64,000 nucleotides of DNA from Streptomyces typhae (GTDB lineage Bacteria; Actinomycetota; Actinomycetes; Streptomycetales; Streptomycetaceae): positions 831,544 to 895,543 of the forward strand of contig NZ_WPNZ01000001.1 of assembly GCF_009755605.1 (NCBI RefSeq), read 5' to 3'. How positions within the stretch are numbered: the stretch's first letter is position 1; every line of letters begins with the position of its first letter. Position numbers and translations under genes: made by a program. Shown here piece after piece: positions 1 to 7,937 of the stretch. The notes below the pieces were generated by a model. The model searched no databases. It saw only the letters and a program-made list of their open reading frames with translations, and was not told the origin of the DNA.

Positions 1-216
1 CGCCTGCACCGCCTGCACCGCCTGCTTCGGCTTCGTCGCCTTCTTCGGCTTCGCAGGCTTCGCCGCCTTGACGGGCTTCGCCGCCTTCACGGGCTTCGCG
101 GGCTTCGCCGCCTTCGCAGCCCGCACGGTCTTCACATCCGCCACTCCGGCCCCCGCCTTCCGCACCAACCGTCCACCGGTCAGCGTACGGCGACCTGCGC
201 CCCACCCGTGGGTCAC
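1..216 (-). CDS. Lys/Ala/Pro-rich protein, C-terminal part cut by window edge
   Basis: On the minus strand an open frame runs off the left edge. Its tail is built from AAKPAKPVK-type blocks with strong third-position GC, which looks like the basic histone-H1-like tails seen in many actinobacterial proteins. The start is unsure. A GTG at 216 gives a short N-terminus, and the frame stays open to a GTG at 318, with an intermediate GGAGGT that fits neither start well. No domain is recognisable in the visible part. It is transcribed away from the chaplin gene, so 217-368 would be a divergent promoter region. Confidence 0.4.
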   Translation of the reverse strand, partial: MTHGWGAGRRTLTGGRLVRKAGAGVADVKTVRAAKAAKPAKPVKAAKPVKAAKPAKPKKATKPKQAVQAVQA

Positions 217-313
217 CCGGGGGTCACCGGCGGCCAGGAAACCTCCGCCGCGCAGATCCCCCCGGACGAGCGGGTCCCCTGGGCCGAACAGATCACTGCT
301 GTTTCGCCACGCT

Positions 314-342
314 CGCACCCCGATGAGGCTCGAAACCGTTCG
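314..342 (+). promoter_or_regulatory. Possible sigma-BldN-type promoter of the chaplin gene
   Basis: CGCACC (314-319) and CGTTCG (337-342) are 17 bp apart. Each matches 4 of 6 bases of the CGTAAC/CGTTGA pair that I recall for sigma-BldN promoters, and the spacing equals that of the much better match before rsbN at 55402-55430. Chaplin genes are known sigma-BldN targets. This is inference from a weak match only. Confidence 0.25.
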
Positions 343-368
343 ACGTTCTCTCAGCAGGAGGTAAGCCC

Positions 369-614
369 ATGCGCAAGCGCGCGTTCTTCGCCGCAGCGGC
401 CCTCGCCGCGACCGTCGTCATCGGCGGTGCCGGCGCCGCGGCAGCGGACCCCGACCCGGACGCCGTCGCCGGTGTCGCGAACTCCCCCGGTGTGATCTCC
501 GGCAACGCGGTGCAGCTCCCGATCGACGTCGGCGCCAACGTCTGCGGCACCACCCTCGACATCCTCGGGGCTCTCAACCCGGCGACCGGCAACCAGTGCA
601 AGAACGACCAGTGA
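369..614 (+). CDS. Short chaplin
   Basis: An 81-residue secreted protein. Residues 1-26 are a signal peptide (MRKR, then an alanine-rich core, likely cleaved after AAA before DPDPD). Residues 35-77 are a single chaplin domain with GVANSPGVISGN, the central VNVCG-like segment (here ANVCG) and LNPATGNQC, and two cysteines at 59 and 77 for the usual disulfide. Short chaplins assemble into amyloid fibres on aerial hyphae and spores. It is less hydrophobic than typical chaplins, with several Asp residues (D53, D64 and an Asp-rich mature N-terminus). AGGAGGT at 356-362 is a strong ribosome binding site. A terminator follows at 649-680. The type (D-H) is not assigned. Confidence 0.85.
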   Translation: MRKRAFFAAAALAATVVIGGAGAAAADPDPDAVAGVANSPGVISGNAVQLPIDVGANVCGTTLDILGALNPATGNQCKNDQ

Positions 615-648
615 CCGCAACGACGGCTCCCCGGCGCACCGCATGAGA

Positions 649-680
649 ACGGCCCCTCCGCGAGAACGCGGAGGGGCCGT
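649..680. terminator. Bidirectional terminator between chaplin and symporter genes
   Basis: A perfect 14-bp inverted repeat (649-662 and 667-680) with an AGAA loop sits between two convergent genes. Confidence 0.8.
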
Positions 681-701
681 CGGGCCGTTCGAGAGGGACG
701 A

Positions 702-2030
702 TCAGGCGGCGGCGGGCGCCACACCCGGCTCGTCCACCGGCGACGCCGTGGCGTTGTCGTACGCCTCGCGGTCGAGGATGTTCTCCCGCGCGGCCACGAT
801 CAGCGGCGCGACGACCTGCCCGGCCACGTTGGTGGCGGTGCGCATCATGTCGAGGACCGGGTCGATGGCGAGCAGCAGGCCGACGCCCTCCATGGGCAGG
901 CCGAGCGTGGAGAGGGTCAGGGTCAGCATGACCGTCGCACCGGTCAGACCGGCCGTGGCGGCGGAGCCGACGACCGAGACGAACGCGATGAGCACGTACT
1001 CCTTGACGCCCATGTTCACGTCGAAGATCTGCGCGACGAAGATCGCGGCGATCGCCGGGTAGATCGCGGCGCAGCCGTCCATCTTGGTGGTGGCGCCGAA
1101 CGGCACCGCGAAGGAGGTGTACTCCTTCGGCACGCCGAGGCGCTCGGTGACCTTCTGGGTGAGCGGCATCGTGCCCACCGAGGAGCGCGAGACGAACGCG
1201 AGCTGGATGGCCGGCCAGGCGCCCTTGAAGAACTGCCAGGGGTTGACCTTGGCGACGGTGGCGAGCAGCAGCGGGTAGACGCCGAAGAGCACCAGGGCGC
1301 AGCCGATGTAGATGTCGGCGGTGAACGTCGCGTACTTGCTGATCAGGTTCCAGCCGTAGTCGGCGATGGCGAAGCCGATGAGGCCGACGGTGCCGATCGG
1401 GGACAGCTTGATGACCCACCACAGGGCCTTCTGCAGCAGCGCGAGGACGGCCTCGCTGAGGTCGAGGATCGGCTTGGCCTTCTCGTCGCCGATCTTCAGT
1501 ACGGCGACGCCGGCGACGGCGGCCATGAAGACGATCTGGAGGACGTTCAGCTCGGTGAAGGGCGTGACGACGTCGGTCGGGATGATCCCGGTGAGGAAGT
1601 CGATCCAGGAGCCCTCGTGCTCGGGCTTCGAGCCGTCCTTCGGGGTGAGTCCCGTGCCGGAGCCCGGGTTGGTGACCAGGCCGATGACCAGGCCGATCGC
1701 GACCGCGATCAGCGAGGTGATCATGAACCAGAGCAGCGTGCGGGTCGCGAGCCGGGCGGCGTTGTTGACCTTCCGCAGGTTGGTGATCGAGATCAGGATG
1801 GCGAAGAACACCAGCGGGGCCACGGCCAGCTTCAGCAGGCCGATGAAGGTGTCACCGACCTTGGAGAGGGTGGTGACCAGCCAGCCGATGTCCTGGCTGC
1901 GGGCGAGCCAGCCGAGCAGCACGCCGAGGACCAGACCGCCGAGGATCTGGGCCCAGAAGGGGATCTTGAGGAACTTGGGTATCCGGAACCCGGACTTGGG
2001 CTCGGTGGGGGACGCGGAATTCGCGGACAC
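702..2030 (-). CDS. DAACS-family symporter, possibly cystine (TcyP-like)
   Basis: A 442-residue polytopic membrane protein of the dicarboxylate/amino acid:cation symporter family. The family signatures are visible: SRSSVGTMPLT (hairpin HP1), the PFGATTKMDGCAAIYPA segment, and the late NVAGQ motif. The GCAAIYPA segment resembles, from memory, that of the cystine symporters TcyP/YdjN more than that of glutamate or C4-dicarboxylate members. A cysteine-rich leader peptide lies directly upstream, which supports a sulfur amino acid substrate. GTG at 2030 is chosen because GGAG (2042-2039) lies 8 bases before it; the GTG at 2036 is too close. The final residues are Ala/Pro-rich and cytoplasmic. The substrate remains inferred. 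Confidence 0.75.
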   Translation of the reverse strand: MSANSASPTEPKSGFRIPKFLKIPFWAQILGGLVLGVLLGWLARSQDIGWLVTTLSKVGDTFIGLLKLAVAPLVFFAILISITNLRKVNNAARLATRTLLWFMITSLIAVAIGLVIGLVTNPGSGTGLTPKDGSKPEHEGSWIDFLTGIIPTDVVTPFTELNVLQIVFMAAVAGVAVLKIGDEKAKPILDLSEAVLALLQKALWWVIKLSPIGTVGLIGFAIADYGWNLISKYATFTADIYIGCALVLFGVYPLLLATVAKVNPWQFFKGAWPAIQLAFVSRSSVGTMPLTQKVTERLGVPKEYTSFAVPFGATTKMDGCAAIYPAIAAIFVAQIFDVNMGVKEYVLIAFVSVVGSAATAGLTGATVMLTLTLSTLGLPMEGVGLLLAIDPVLDMMRTATNVAGQVVAPLIVAARENILDREAYDNATASPVDEPGVAPAAA

Positions 2031-2123
2031 GGACACACTCCGGTGATGACGGGGGACGTGAGGGAGCGGCGACCGCGAAGGGCCGGCGGGCACCGCTGCA
2101 AGGGTCTGTTCGAGGGTTCGGTC

Positions 2124-2228
2124 TCAGACGCGGCAACAGGCCGCGGACATGCAGCGGCAGAGATCGACATGCAGGCGCGCCACGAGCAGGGTGCCCATGG
2201 CAGTGCGGTGCGCGGCTGCTGTCTTCAT
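2124..2228 (-). CDS. Cysteine-rich leader peptide before symporter
   Basis: A 34-codon reading frame whose second half reads LLVARLHVDLCRC and then SAACCRV, with cysteines at 24, 26, 31 and 32. It matches the small actinobacterial leader peptides with an RLHVDLC core that I recall upstream of sulfur and amino acid genes. It ends 93 bases before the symporter start. No Shine-Dalgarno site is visible, but a promoter placed so that transcription would begin at its ATG (2237-2265) suggests a leaderless message. An internal ATG at 2198 is an alternative start. Stalling at four Cys codons could sense cysteinyl-tRNA and control the downstream gene. Confidence 0.65.
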   Translation of the reverse strand: MKTAAAHRTAMGTLLVARLHVDLCRCMSAACCRV

Positions 2229-2236
2229 GTCGAACA

Positions 2237-2265
2237 CGTTAACACTTGAACTTTGAGCACATCAA
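2237..2265 (-). promoter_or_regulatory. Promoter of leader peptide and symporter
   Basis: On the minus strand TTGATG (2265-2260) and TTAACG (2242-2237) are separated by 17 bp. The ATG of the leader begins 9 bases beyond the -10 element, about where transcription should start. Confidence 0.45.
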
Positions 2266-2311
2266 AGGACTTGTTTGGGATAAGGCGGCCCCAAGGGTCC
2301 CAGAAACAGCG

Positions 2312-2352
2312 AAAACCCGGTACCGGAGCGGCAAGCTCCAGTACCGGGTTTC
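2312..2352. terminator. Hairpin terminator after the DUF4229 gene
   Basis: AAACCCGGTAC (2313-2323) pairs with its complement at 2341-2351, extended by GGAGC/GCTCC inside. It lies downstream of the DUF4229 gene. Confidence 0.75.
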
Positions 2353-2371
2353 CTTACGTGTGACGAACCTT

Positions 2372-2434
2372 ACGGCCCCGCGACGCGCGCTGACGGCTCC
2401 GCGACGCGCGCTTACGGCTTCGCGGTGCGCGCCG
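2372..2434. repeat. Three 21-bp tandem units at the end of the DUF4229 gene
   Basis: Near-identical units start at 2372, 2393 and 2414 (core ACGGCTCCGCGACGCGCGC). The right-hand copy overlaps the last codons and stop of the DUF4229 gene, so the other two look like duplications of its 3' end. Confidence 0.75.
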
Positions 2435-2705
2435 CGTCGTCGGCGACGTCCTCCTGCGTACGGTTGCGCTCCAGGCCCGCCTTGACGTCGTTGACCTTGG
2501 CCACGACCTTCTCCGACGCGCGGTCGCGCTCCTTGCGCAGCACGACGAAGCTGATCGGCGCGGAGACGACGAGGGCGAGCAGGGCCACCCACAGCAGGTT
2601 GGACCCGCCGAGGCCGCGGGGCACGATGCCGGAGTAGACGAGGCCCCAGACGACCAAGAAGCAGCCCGCGAAGATCCCGAGGCGCATCAGCGTGTAGCGG
2701 AGCAT
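2412..2705 (-). CDS. DUF4229 small membrane protein
   Basis: A 97-residue protein with two membrane segments (about 8-27 and 37-57), a basic cytoplasmic stretch (LRKERDRASEK) and a charged helical tail ending in ARTAKP. This layout is that of the actinobacterial DUF4229 family, whose function is unknown. The start at ATG 2705 gives MLRYTLMRLG, the usual family N-terminus; a longer frame to 2768 has no support. It follows mqnE on the same strand after about 70 bases and may be co-transcribed. Confidence 0.75.
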   Translation of the reverse strand: MLRYTLMRLGIFAGCFLVVWGLVYSGIVPRGLGGSNLLWVALLALVVSAPISFVVLRKERDRASEKVVAKVNDVKAGLERNRTQEDVADDAARTAKP

Positions 2706-2778
2706 GTCAATCCACTCTTCCGTTCCGAAACAGAGCCTCTCCAGTGAAGCACGGGTGCCCGGCCCCACAGGAGGGGGG

Positions 2779-3942
2779 TCAGAACCGCATCGGCTGCGGC
2801 GCCTCGCGCAGTTCCCGGTCGGGGCCGGGGTACTCGCGGATCACCTCGTACCGGGTGTTGCGCTCGACCGGGCGGAACCCGGCCTCGCGGATGAGGTCGA
2901 GCAGGTCGTCCCGGGTCAGCTTGTTCGGTGTGCCGAAGTTGTCCGCGTCGTGCGTGATCTTGTACTCGACGACGGAGCCGTCCATGTCGTCCGCGCCGTG
3001 CTGGAGGGCGAGCTGGGCGGTGGCGACGCCGTGCATGACCCAGAAGACCTTGACGTGCGGCACGTTGTCGAAGAGCAGCCGGGAGACGGCGAAGGTCTTC
3101 AGGGCCTCGGCGCCGGAGGCCATCTTCGTGCGGGCCTGGAGCTTGTTGCGGACCTTGCCGTCCTTCATGTCCACGAAGTCGTGCTGGTAGCGCAGCGGGA
3201 TGAAGACCTGGAAGCCGCCGGTCTCGTCCTGGAGCTCGCGCAGCCGAAGGACGTGGTCGACGCGGTGGCGGCGCTCCTCGATGTGGCCGTACAGCATCGT
3301 GGCCGGGGTCTTCAGACCCTTCTCGTGGGCGAGCCGGTGGATGCGGGACCAGTCCTCCCAGTGGGTGCGGTGGTCCACGATGTGCTGCCGGACCTCCCAG
3401 TCGAAGATCTCCGCGCCGCCGCCGGTGAGGGACTCAAGACCGGCGTCGATGAGCTCGTCGAGGATCTCGCTAGCGCTCAGCTTGGAGATGGTCTCGAAGT
3501 GGTGGATCTCGGTGGCCGTGAAGGCCTTCAGGGAGACGTCCGGCAGGGCGGCCTTCAGCTCGCGCAGGGAGCGCGGGTAGTAGCGCCACGGCAGGTTCGG
3601 GTGCAGGCCGTTGACGATGTGCAGCTCGGTGAGGTTCTCGCCCTCCATCGCCTTGGCGAGCTTCACCGCCTCCTCGATGCGCATCGTGTACGCGTCCTTC
3701 TCGCCCGGCTTGCGCTGGAACGAGCAGTAGGCGCAGGAGGCGGTGCACACGTTCGTCATGTTCAGGTGACGGTTGACGTTGAAGTGCACGACGTCGCCGT
3801 TCTTGCGGGTGCGCACCTCGTGCGCGAGGCCGCCGAGCCAGGCCAGGTCGTCGGACTCGTACAGGGCGATGCCGTCCTCGCGGGACAGCCGCTCGCCGGA
3901 GCGGACCTTCTCCTCAAGGTCGCGCTTGAGCCCTGCGTCCAT
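2779..3942 (-). CDS. mqnE: Aminofutalosine synthase MqnE
   Basis: A 387-residue radical SAM enzyme. It adds the adenosyl radical to 3-[(1-carboxyvinyl)oxy]benzoate to give 6-amino-6-deoxyfutalosine in the futalosine route to menaquinone. The cluster-binding CxxxCxxC is C66, C70 and C73 (CTASCAYC), preceded by NRHLNMTN and followed by FQRKPGEKDAY, which mark MqnE rather than MqnC. It starts at ATG 3942 with AAGAGG upstream. The genes for later steps of the same pathway (ubiX, mqnP, mqnL) lie nearby on the same strand, interrupted by an Lrp regulator. Confidence 0.95.
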   Translation of the reverse strand: MDAGLKRDLEEKVRSGERLSREDGIALYESDDLAWLGGLAHEVRTRKNGDVVHFNVNRHLNMTNVCTASCAYCSFQRKPGEKDAYTMRIEEAVKLAKAMEGENLTELHIVNGLHPNLPWRYYPRSLRELKAALPDVSLKAFTATEIHHFETISKLSASEILDELIDAGLESLTGGGAEIFDWEVRQHIVDHRTHWEDWSRIHRLAHEKGLKTPATMLYGHIEERRHRVDHVLRLRELQDETGGFQVFIPLRYQHDFVDMKDGKVRNKLQARTKMASGAEALKTFAVSRLLFDNVPHVKVFWVMHGVATAQLALQHGADDMDGSVVEYKITHDADNFGTPNKLTRDDLLDLIREAGFRPVERNTRYEVIREYPGPDRELREAPQPMRF

Positions 3943-4005
3943 TGCCGTACCTCTTGTTTCTCCGACGACCTGCCGACAGACCCGACCAACCGTACCCCCC
4001 GGCGG

Positions 4006-4461
4006 TCAGACCTCCTCGGGGAGCTCCCCGACCCGGTTCTCCCACTTCGTGGAGAGCACGATCGTGGTGCGCGTGCGCGAGACGCCGCGGGTTCCGCTGA
4101 GCCTGCGGATGGTCTTCTCCAGGCCGTCCACGTCGGAGGCGCGCACCTTGAGCATGTACGAGTCGTCGCCCGCGATGAACCAGCAGTCCTCGATCTCGTG
4201 CAGGTCCCGCAGCCGCCGGGCCACGTCCTCGTGGTCGGCGGCGTCGGAGAGGGAGATGCCGATCAGCGCGGTGACGCCGAGGCCGAGGGAGGCGGAGTCG
4301 ACCGTCGCGCGGTAGCCGGTGATGACACCGGCCGCCTCCAGGCGGTTGATGCGGTCGGTGACGCTGGGGCCGGAGAGGCCGACGAGGCGCCCGAGCTCGG
4401 CGTAGGAGGCGCGGCCGTTCTCGCGCAGAGCCTGGATGAGCTGCCTGTCCACGGCGTCCAT
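4006..4461 (-). CDS. Lrp/AsnC family transcriptional regulator
   Basis: A 151-residue regulator. The N-terminal HTH (about 1-55) contains LRENGRASYAELGRLVGLS and VTDRINRLEAAGVI. The C-terminal RAM/AsnC effector domain (about 65-145) carries LIGISL, CWFIAGDDSYMLKV and the closing TTIVLSTKWENR. Members bind amino acids and form octamers. It lies 63 bases before mqnE and could be co-transcribed with it or control it; the ligand cannot be told. The upstream region is shared with the divergent small gene at 4599. Confidence 0.9.
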   Translation of the reverse strand: MDAVDRQLIQALRENGRASYAELGRLVGLSGPSVTDRINRLEAAGVITGYRATVDSASLGLGVTALIGISLSDAADHEDVARRLRDLHEIEDCWFIAGDDSYMLKVRASDVDGLEKTIRRLSGTRGVSRTRTTIVLSTKWENRVGELPEEV

Positions 4462-4598
4462 AGGGCGAAGCCTTTCATTATTTAGCGTTTTCGAGAGTCT
4501 ACGTGTAGAATCTAAGGCGTAACAGGGTCTAGGCCCTGCGAATCTTCCGAAAACTCAACCGATCAACGACGATCCTTCGAACTTTCAGGAGTGTTTCC

Positions 4599-4727
4599 GT
4601 GTACACGATCGAGATGGCCTACGCCCGTATGCGCGAGCTGCAGGACATGGCCAACCGCTCGCGTGCCCACCAGCCCGCCACCGCCGTGCGCAAGGCCAAG
4701 AAGCAGCGCGCCGCGAAGAAGCGCTAA
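4599..4727 (+). CDS. Small basic protein of 42 residues
   Basis: A short GTG-started frame with AGGAG (4587-4591) seven bases before the start. The product begins MYTIEMAYAR and ends in a Lys/Arg-rich tail (RKAKKQRAAKKR), with strong third-position GC. It is divergent from the Lrp regulator. Its TAA (4725-4727) overlaps the TAG of convergent ubiX (4724-4726). It looks like a small nucleic-acid-binding or ribosome-associated protein, but no family is recognised. Confidence 0.65.
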   Translation: MYTIEMAYARMRELQDMANRSRAHQPATAVRKAKKQRAAKKR

Positions 4728-5440
4728 TCCGCACGGGAGCTTTCCCCACGGGAGCTTCCCGCTCGGGAGCTTTCCTCACGGGAGCTTCCGAGCTCTCCCT
4801 CCCACCGGCGGTACAGCGAGTGCGGCACCCCTGCCGCATCGAGCACCCGCCCCGCGACGAAGTCCACCAGATCCTGGATGTGCGTCGCCCCCGCGTAGAA
4901 CGCCGGAGAGGCGGGCAGCACGACCGCGCCCGCCTCGTCCAGGCCCACCAGGTGTTTCAGTGTCTGCCCGTTCAGCGGCGTCTCCCGTACGCAGACCACG
5001 AGCCGCCTGCCCTCCTTGAGCGTCACGCTCGCCGAGCGCTGGAGCAGGTCCTTCGAGAGCCCGAGCGCCACCCCCGCCACACAGGCCGTGGACGCCGGCA
5101 CGATCAGCATCCCCTTCGACGGGTACGAACCCGACGACGGCCCCGCCGCCAGGTCCCCCGCCGCCCAGTACCGCACGTCGTCCGTGCGGACCGCGAACGT
5201 CCCGGGCTTGCCGTCCGCACCGCGGGCCAGCCACTCCGCCAAGTCCTCACGCCAGTGCGCGTCCCGGAACGAGATGCCCGTCTCGTCGAGCAGTGTCAGG
5301 CGCGAGGCCCGCGACACCACCAGGTCCACACTCTCCCCGGCCGCGAGCAGCGCCCGCAGCACCGAGGCGGCGTACGGCGTCCCGGAAGCGCCGGACACCC
5401 CCACGATCCAAGGCCTACGCTGCGTATCTCCTGCGTTCAC
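4724..5440 (-). CDS. ubiX: Flavin prenyltransferase UbiX
   Basis: A 238-residue flavoprotein that makes prenylated FMN, the cofactor of the UbiD-type decarboxylase MqnL encoded two genes upstream. The Rossmann-like N-terminus has VGVSGASGTPYA. The SSGSYPSKGM segment and VCVRETPLNGQTLKHL are the family's FMN and prenyl-phosphate binding parts. The last 20 residues (a string of SSR/ESSR units) are not part of the usual fold and come from four 14-16 bp direct repeats at 4732-4790. It follows mqnP after 43 bases. Confidence 0.92.
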   Translation of the reverse strand: MNAGDTQRRPWIVGVSGASGTPYAASVLRALLAAGESVDLVVSRASRLTLLDETGISFRDAHWREDLAEWLARGADGKPGTFAVRTDDVRYWAAGDLAAGPSSGSYPSKGMLIVPASTACVAGVALGLSKDLLQRSASVTLKEGRRLVVCVRETPLNGQTLKHLVGLDEAGAVVLPASPAFYAGATHIQDLVDFVAGRVLDAAGVPHSLYRRWEGELGSSREESSRAGSSRGESSRAD

Positions 5441-5483
5441 ACCGTGAAGCCTATCCCCGGCGGCACGGGCCCGCCCCGGCCCC

Positions 5484-6389
5484 TCAGACCGTGAGGCCCC
5501 GCAGCAGCAGATCGAGCAGCGCGCAGACGAAGAGCGCTATCCCGATGAAGCCGTTGACCTGGAAGAAGGCACGGTTGAGGCGGGAGAGGTCGTGCGGGCG
5601 CACGAGGGTGTGTTCGTACACGAAAGCGCCCGCGACGATCAGCAGCCCCAGCCAGAAGAAAGCGCCCGCGCCGGTGACGACCGCGTACCAGACGAACAGG
5701 CCCGTCGTCACCGCGTGACAGGCGCGGGCGCCCCGGATCGCGCCCGGGATCCCGAACCGCGCGGGCACCGACATGACGCCCACCTCCCGGTCGGTCTCCA
5801 CGTCCTGGCAGGCGTAGATGAGATCGAAGCCGCCGATCCACACCCCCACCGCGAGGCCCAGGATCACCGCCGTCCACGACCACTCGCCGGTGACCGCGAG
5901 CCAGGCGCCGATCGGCCCGATGGCCTGCGCGAGTCCCAGGATCGCCTGCGGGAAGTTGGTGAACCGCTTGCCGTACGGATAGACCACCATCGGCACCACC
6001 GCGACCGGCGCGAGCGCCAGGCACAGCGGGTTGAGCAGGGCGGCGGAGCCCAGGAAGACCACGAGCGCGATCAGCGCGCCGGTCCACGCGGACTTCACGC
6101 TCACGGCACCGGTGACCAGCTCGCGGTGCGCGGTGCGCGGATTGCGGGCGTCGATCTCCCGGTCGATGATCCGATTCGCGGCCATGGCGAAGGTGCGCAG
6201 ACCGACCATGCAGATCGTCACCAGGAGCAGGCGCCCCCAGTGGATGTTCTTGTCCCACTCGAACATCGCGGTCAGGGCGGCGATGTAGGCGAAGGGCAGC
6301 GCGAACACGGAGTGCTCGATCATGACCAGGCGCAGGAAGGCTTTGGTGCGCCCCGGCTGCCGCGGCAGCGCGGCGGATGCGGAACTCAC
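5484..6389 (-). CDS. mqnP: Menaquinone prenyltransferase MqnP (UbiA family)
   Basis: A 301-residue membrane protein with about eight or nine hydrophobic segments. The two Mg-prenyl diphosphate motifs are NRIIDREID (residues 72-80) and the later QDVETDREVG. In the futalosine pathway it attaches the polyprenyl chain to the aromatic acid before decarboxylation by MqnL. GTG at 6389 overlaps the stop of mqnL (GTGA), so the two are translationally coupled; a longer frame to 6623 lies inside mqnL and is discarded. Confidence 0.92.
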   Translation of the reverse strand: MSSASAALPRQPGRTKAFLRLVMIEHSVFALPFAYIAALTAMFEWDKNIHWGRLLLVTICMVGLRTFAMAANRIIDREIDARNPRTAHRELVTGAVSVKSAWTGALIALVVFLGSAALLNPLCLALAPVAVVPMVVYPYGKRFTNFPQAILGLAQAIGPIGAWLAVTGEWSWTAVILGLAVGVWIGGFDLIYACQDVETDREVGVMSVPARFGIPGAIRGARACHAVTTGLFVWYAVVTGAGAFFWLGLLIVAGAFVYEHTLVRPHDLSRLNRAFFQVNGFIGIALFVCALLDLLLRGLTV

Positions 6390-7837
6390 AGCCCGTACTC
6401 CCGCCAGCGCCGGTCGACCTTCGCCGCCGTCTCCGGATCGGACTCGACCATGTCCGGCCACCCTCCGTCGCGTGTGTAGCCCTCCTCGGGCCACTTCCTC
6501 GTCGCGTCGATGCCCGCCTTGCCGCCCCAGAACTGCTGGTACGAGGCGTGGTCGAGGTGGTCGACGGGGCCTTCGACCACCGTCAGGTCCCGGGCGTAGT
6601 CGGTGTTCCCGAGCGCACGCCACGCCACCTCGTGCAGATCGTGCACATCGCAGTCGGAGTCGACGACCACGATCAGCTTGGTCAGGGACATCATGTGCGC
6701 ACCCCAGATGGCATGCATCACCTTCTGGGCGTGCTTGGGGTATTTCTTCTCAATCGCGACGATCGCACAGTTGTGGAAGCCGCCCGACTCGGGCAGGTGG
6801 TAGTCCACGATGTCCGGGACGATGATCTTCAGAAGCGGCAGGAAGAACCGCTCGGTCGCCCGGCCGAGAGGGCCGTCCTCCGTCGGCGGCCGCCCCACGA
6901 CGATCGACTGGAGCAGCGGCCGCTTGCGCATCGTCACGCAGTCGATGGTCAGCGCGGGGAACGGCTCCTGCGGCGTGTAGAAGCCGGTGTGGTCGCCGAA
7001 GGGCCCCTCGGGCAGCATCTCGCCCGGCTCCAGCCAGCCCTCGATGACGACCTCGGCCTGCGCGGGCACCTGGAGCGGCACCGTCTTGCAGTCGACCATC
7101 TCGATCCGCTTGCCCTGGAGGAACCCCGCGAACAGATACTCGTCGATGTCGCCGGGCAGCGGCGCCGTGGACGCGTACGTGACGGCGGGCGGGCACCCGA
7201 AGGCGATCGCGACGGGCAGCCGCTCGCCGCGCCGCGCGGCCACCTGGTAGTGGTTCCGGCTGTCCTTGTGGATCTGCCAGTGCATGCCGATGGTGCGCTT
7301 GTCGTGGCGCTGGAGGCGGTAGAGCCCGAGGTTGCGGACGCCGCTCTCCGGGTCCTTGGTGTGCGTGAGCCCGAGGTTGAAGAAGGACCCGCCGTCCTTC
7401 GGCCAGGTGAACAGGGCCGGGAGCCGGTCCAGGTCCACGTCGTCGCCGCGCAGCACCACCTCGTGCACGGGGGCGTCCTTGACCTTCTTCGGCGGTACGT
7501 GCGCCATCGCGCCGAGCTTGCCGAAGGCCTCCCGCACACCGACGAAGCCGTGTGGCAGCTCCGGCTTGAGCAGCCCGCCGATCTTCTCGCTGATCTCGCC
7601 GTACGACTTCAGGCCGAGCGCCTTGAGCAGCCGCCGGTCCGTGCCGAAGACGTTCATCGCGAGCGGCATGTCGCTGCCCTTGACGTTCTCGAAAAGCAGC
7701 GCGGGGCCGCCCGCCTTCTGCACCCGGTCGACGATCTCGCCGACCTCCAGATACGGGTCGACCTCGGCCTTGATGCGCTTGAGATCGCCCTCGCGCTCCA
7801 GGGCCCGGAGCAGAGAGCGGAGATCGTCATAAGCCAT
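6386..7837 (-). CDS. mqnL: Menaquinone decarboxylase MqnL (UbiD family)
   Basis: A 483-residue UbiD-family decarboxylase, close to the family's usual length. It removes the carboxyl group of the prenylated naphthoate using prenylated FMN from UbiX. Family segments are visible: MAYDDLRSLLRALE, the GCPPAVTYAS stretch, the ..GEMLPEGPFGDHTG loop with the catalytic Glu/Arg environment, and QSIVVGRPPTEDGPLGRATE. It is the first gene of the mqnL-mqnP-ubiX unit. GATACT at 7851-7846 lies seven bases before the ATG, so the message may be leaderless. Confidence 0.93.
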   Translation of the reverse strand: MAYDDLRSLLRALEREGDLKRIKAEVDPYLEVGEIVDRVQKAGGPALLFENVKGSDMPLAMNVFGTDRRLLKALGLKSYGEISEKIGGLLKPELPHGFVGVREAFGKLGAMAHVPPKKVKDAPVHEVVLRGDDVDLDRLPALFTWPKDGGSFFNLGLTHTKDPESGVRNLGLYRLQRHDKRTIGMHWQIHKDSRNHYQVAARRGERLPVAIAFGCPPAVTYASTAPLPGDIDEYLFAGFLQGKRIEMVDCKTVPLQVPAQAEVVIEGWLEPGEMLPEGPFGDHTGFYTPQEPFPALTIDCVTMRKRPLLQSIVVGRPPTEDGPLGRATERFFLPLLKIIVPDIVDYHLPESGGFHNCAIVAIEKKYPKHAQKVMHAIWGAHMMSLTKLIVVVDSDCDVHDLHEVAWRALGNTDYARDLTVVEGPVDHLDHASYQQFWGGKAGIDATRKWPEEGYTRDGGWPDMVESDPETAAKVDRRWREYGL

Positions 7838-7937
7838 GCGGTCAAGTATCGGTCACCGGCTACCCTGGCCCCGTCACCGGGTGCGCACCGGCCGGGTGCC
7901 GGCACCCGTACTCCGTTCCTTGGGGGATCTCCGACAC

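Noticed and set aside
2704..4485. Long plus-strand frame opposite mqnE and the Lrp gene
   Set aside because: It is a shadow of genuine minus-strand genes and has no recognisable domain.
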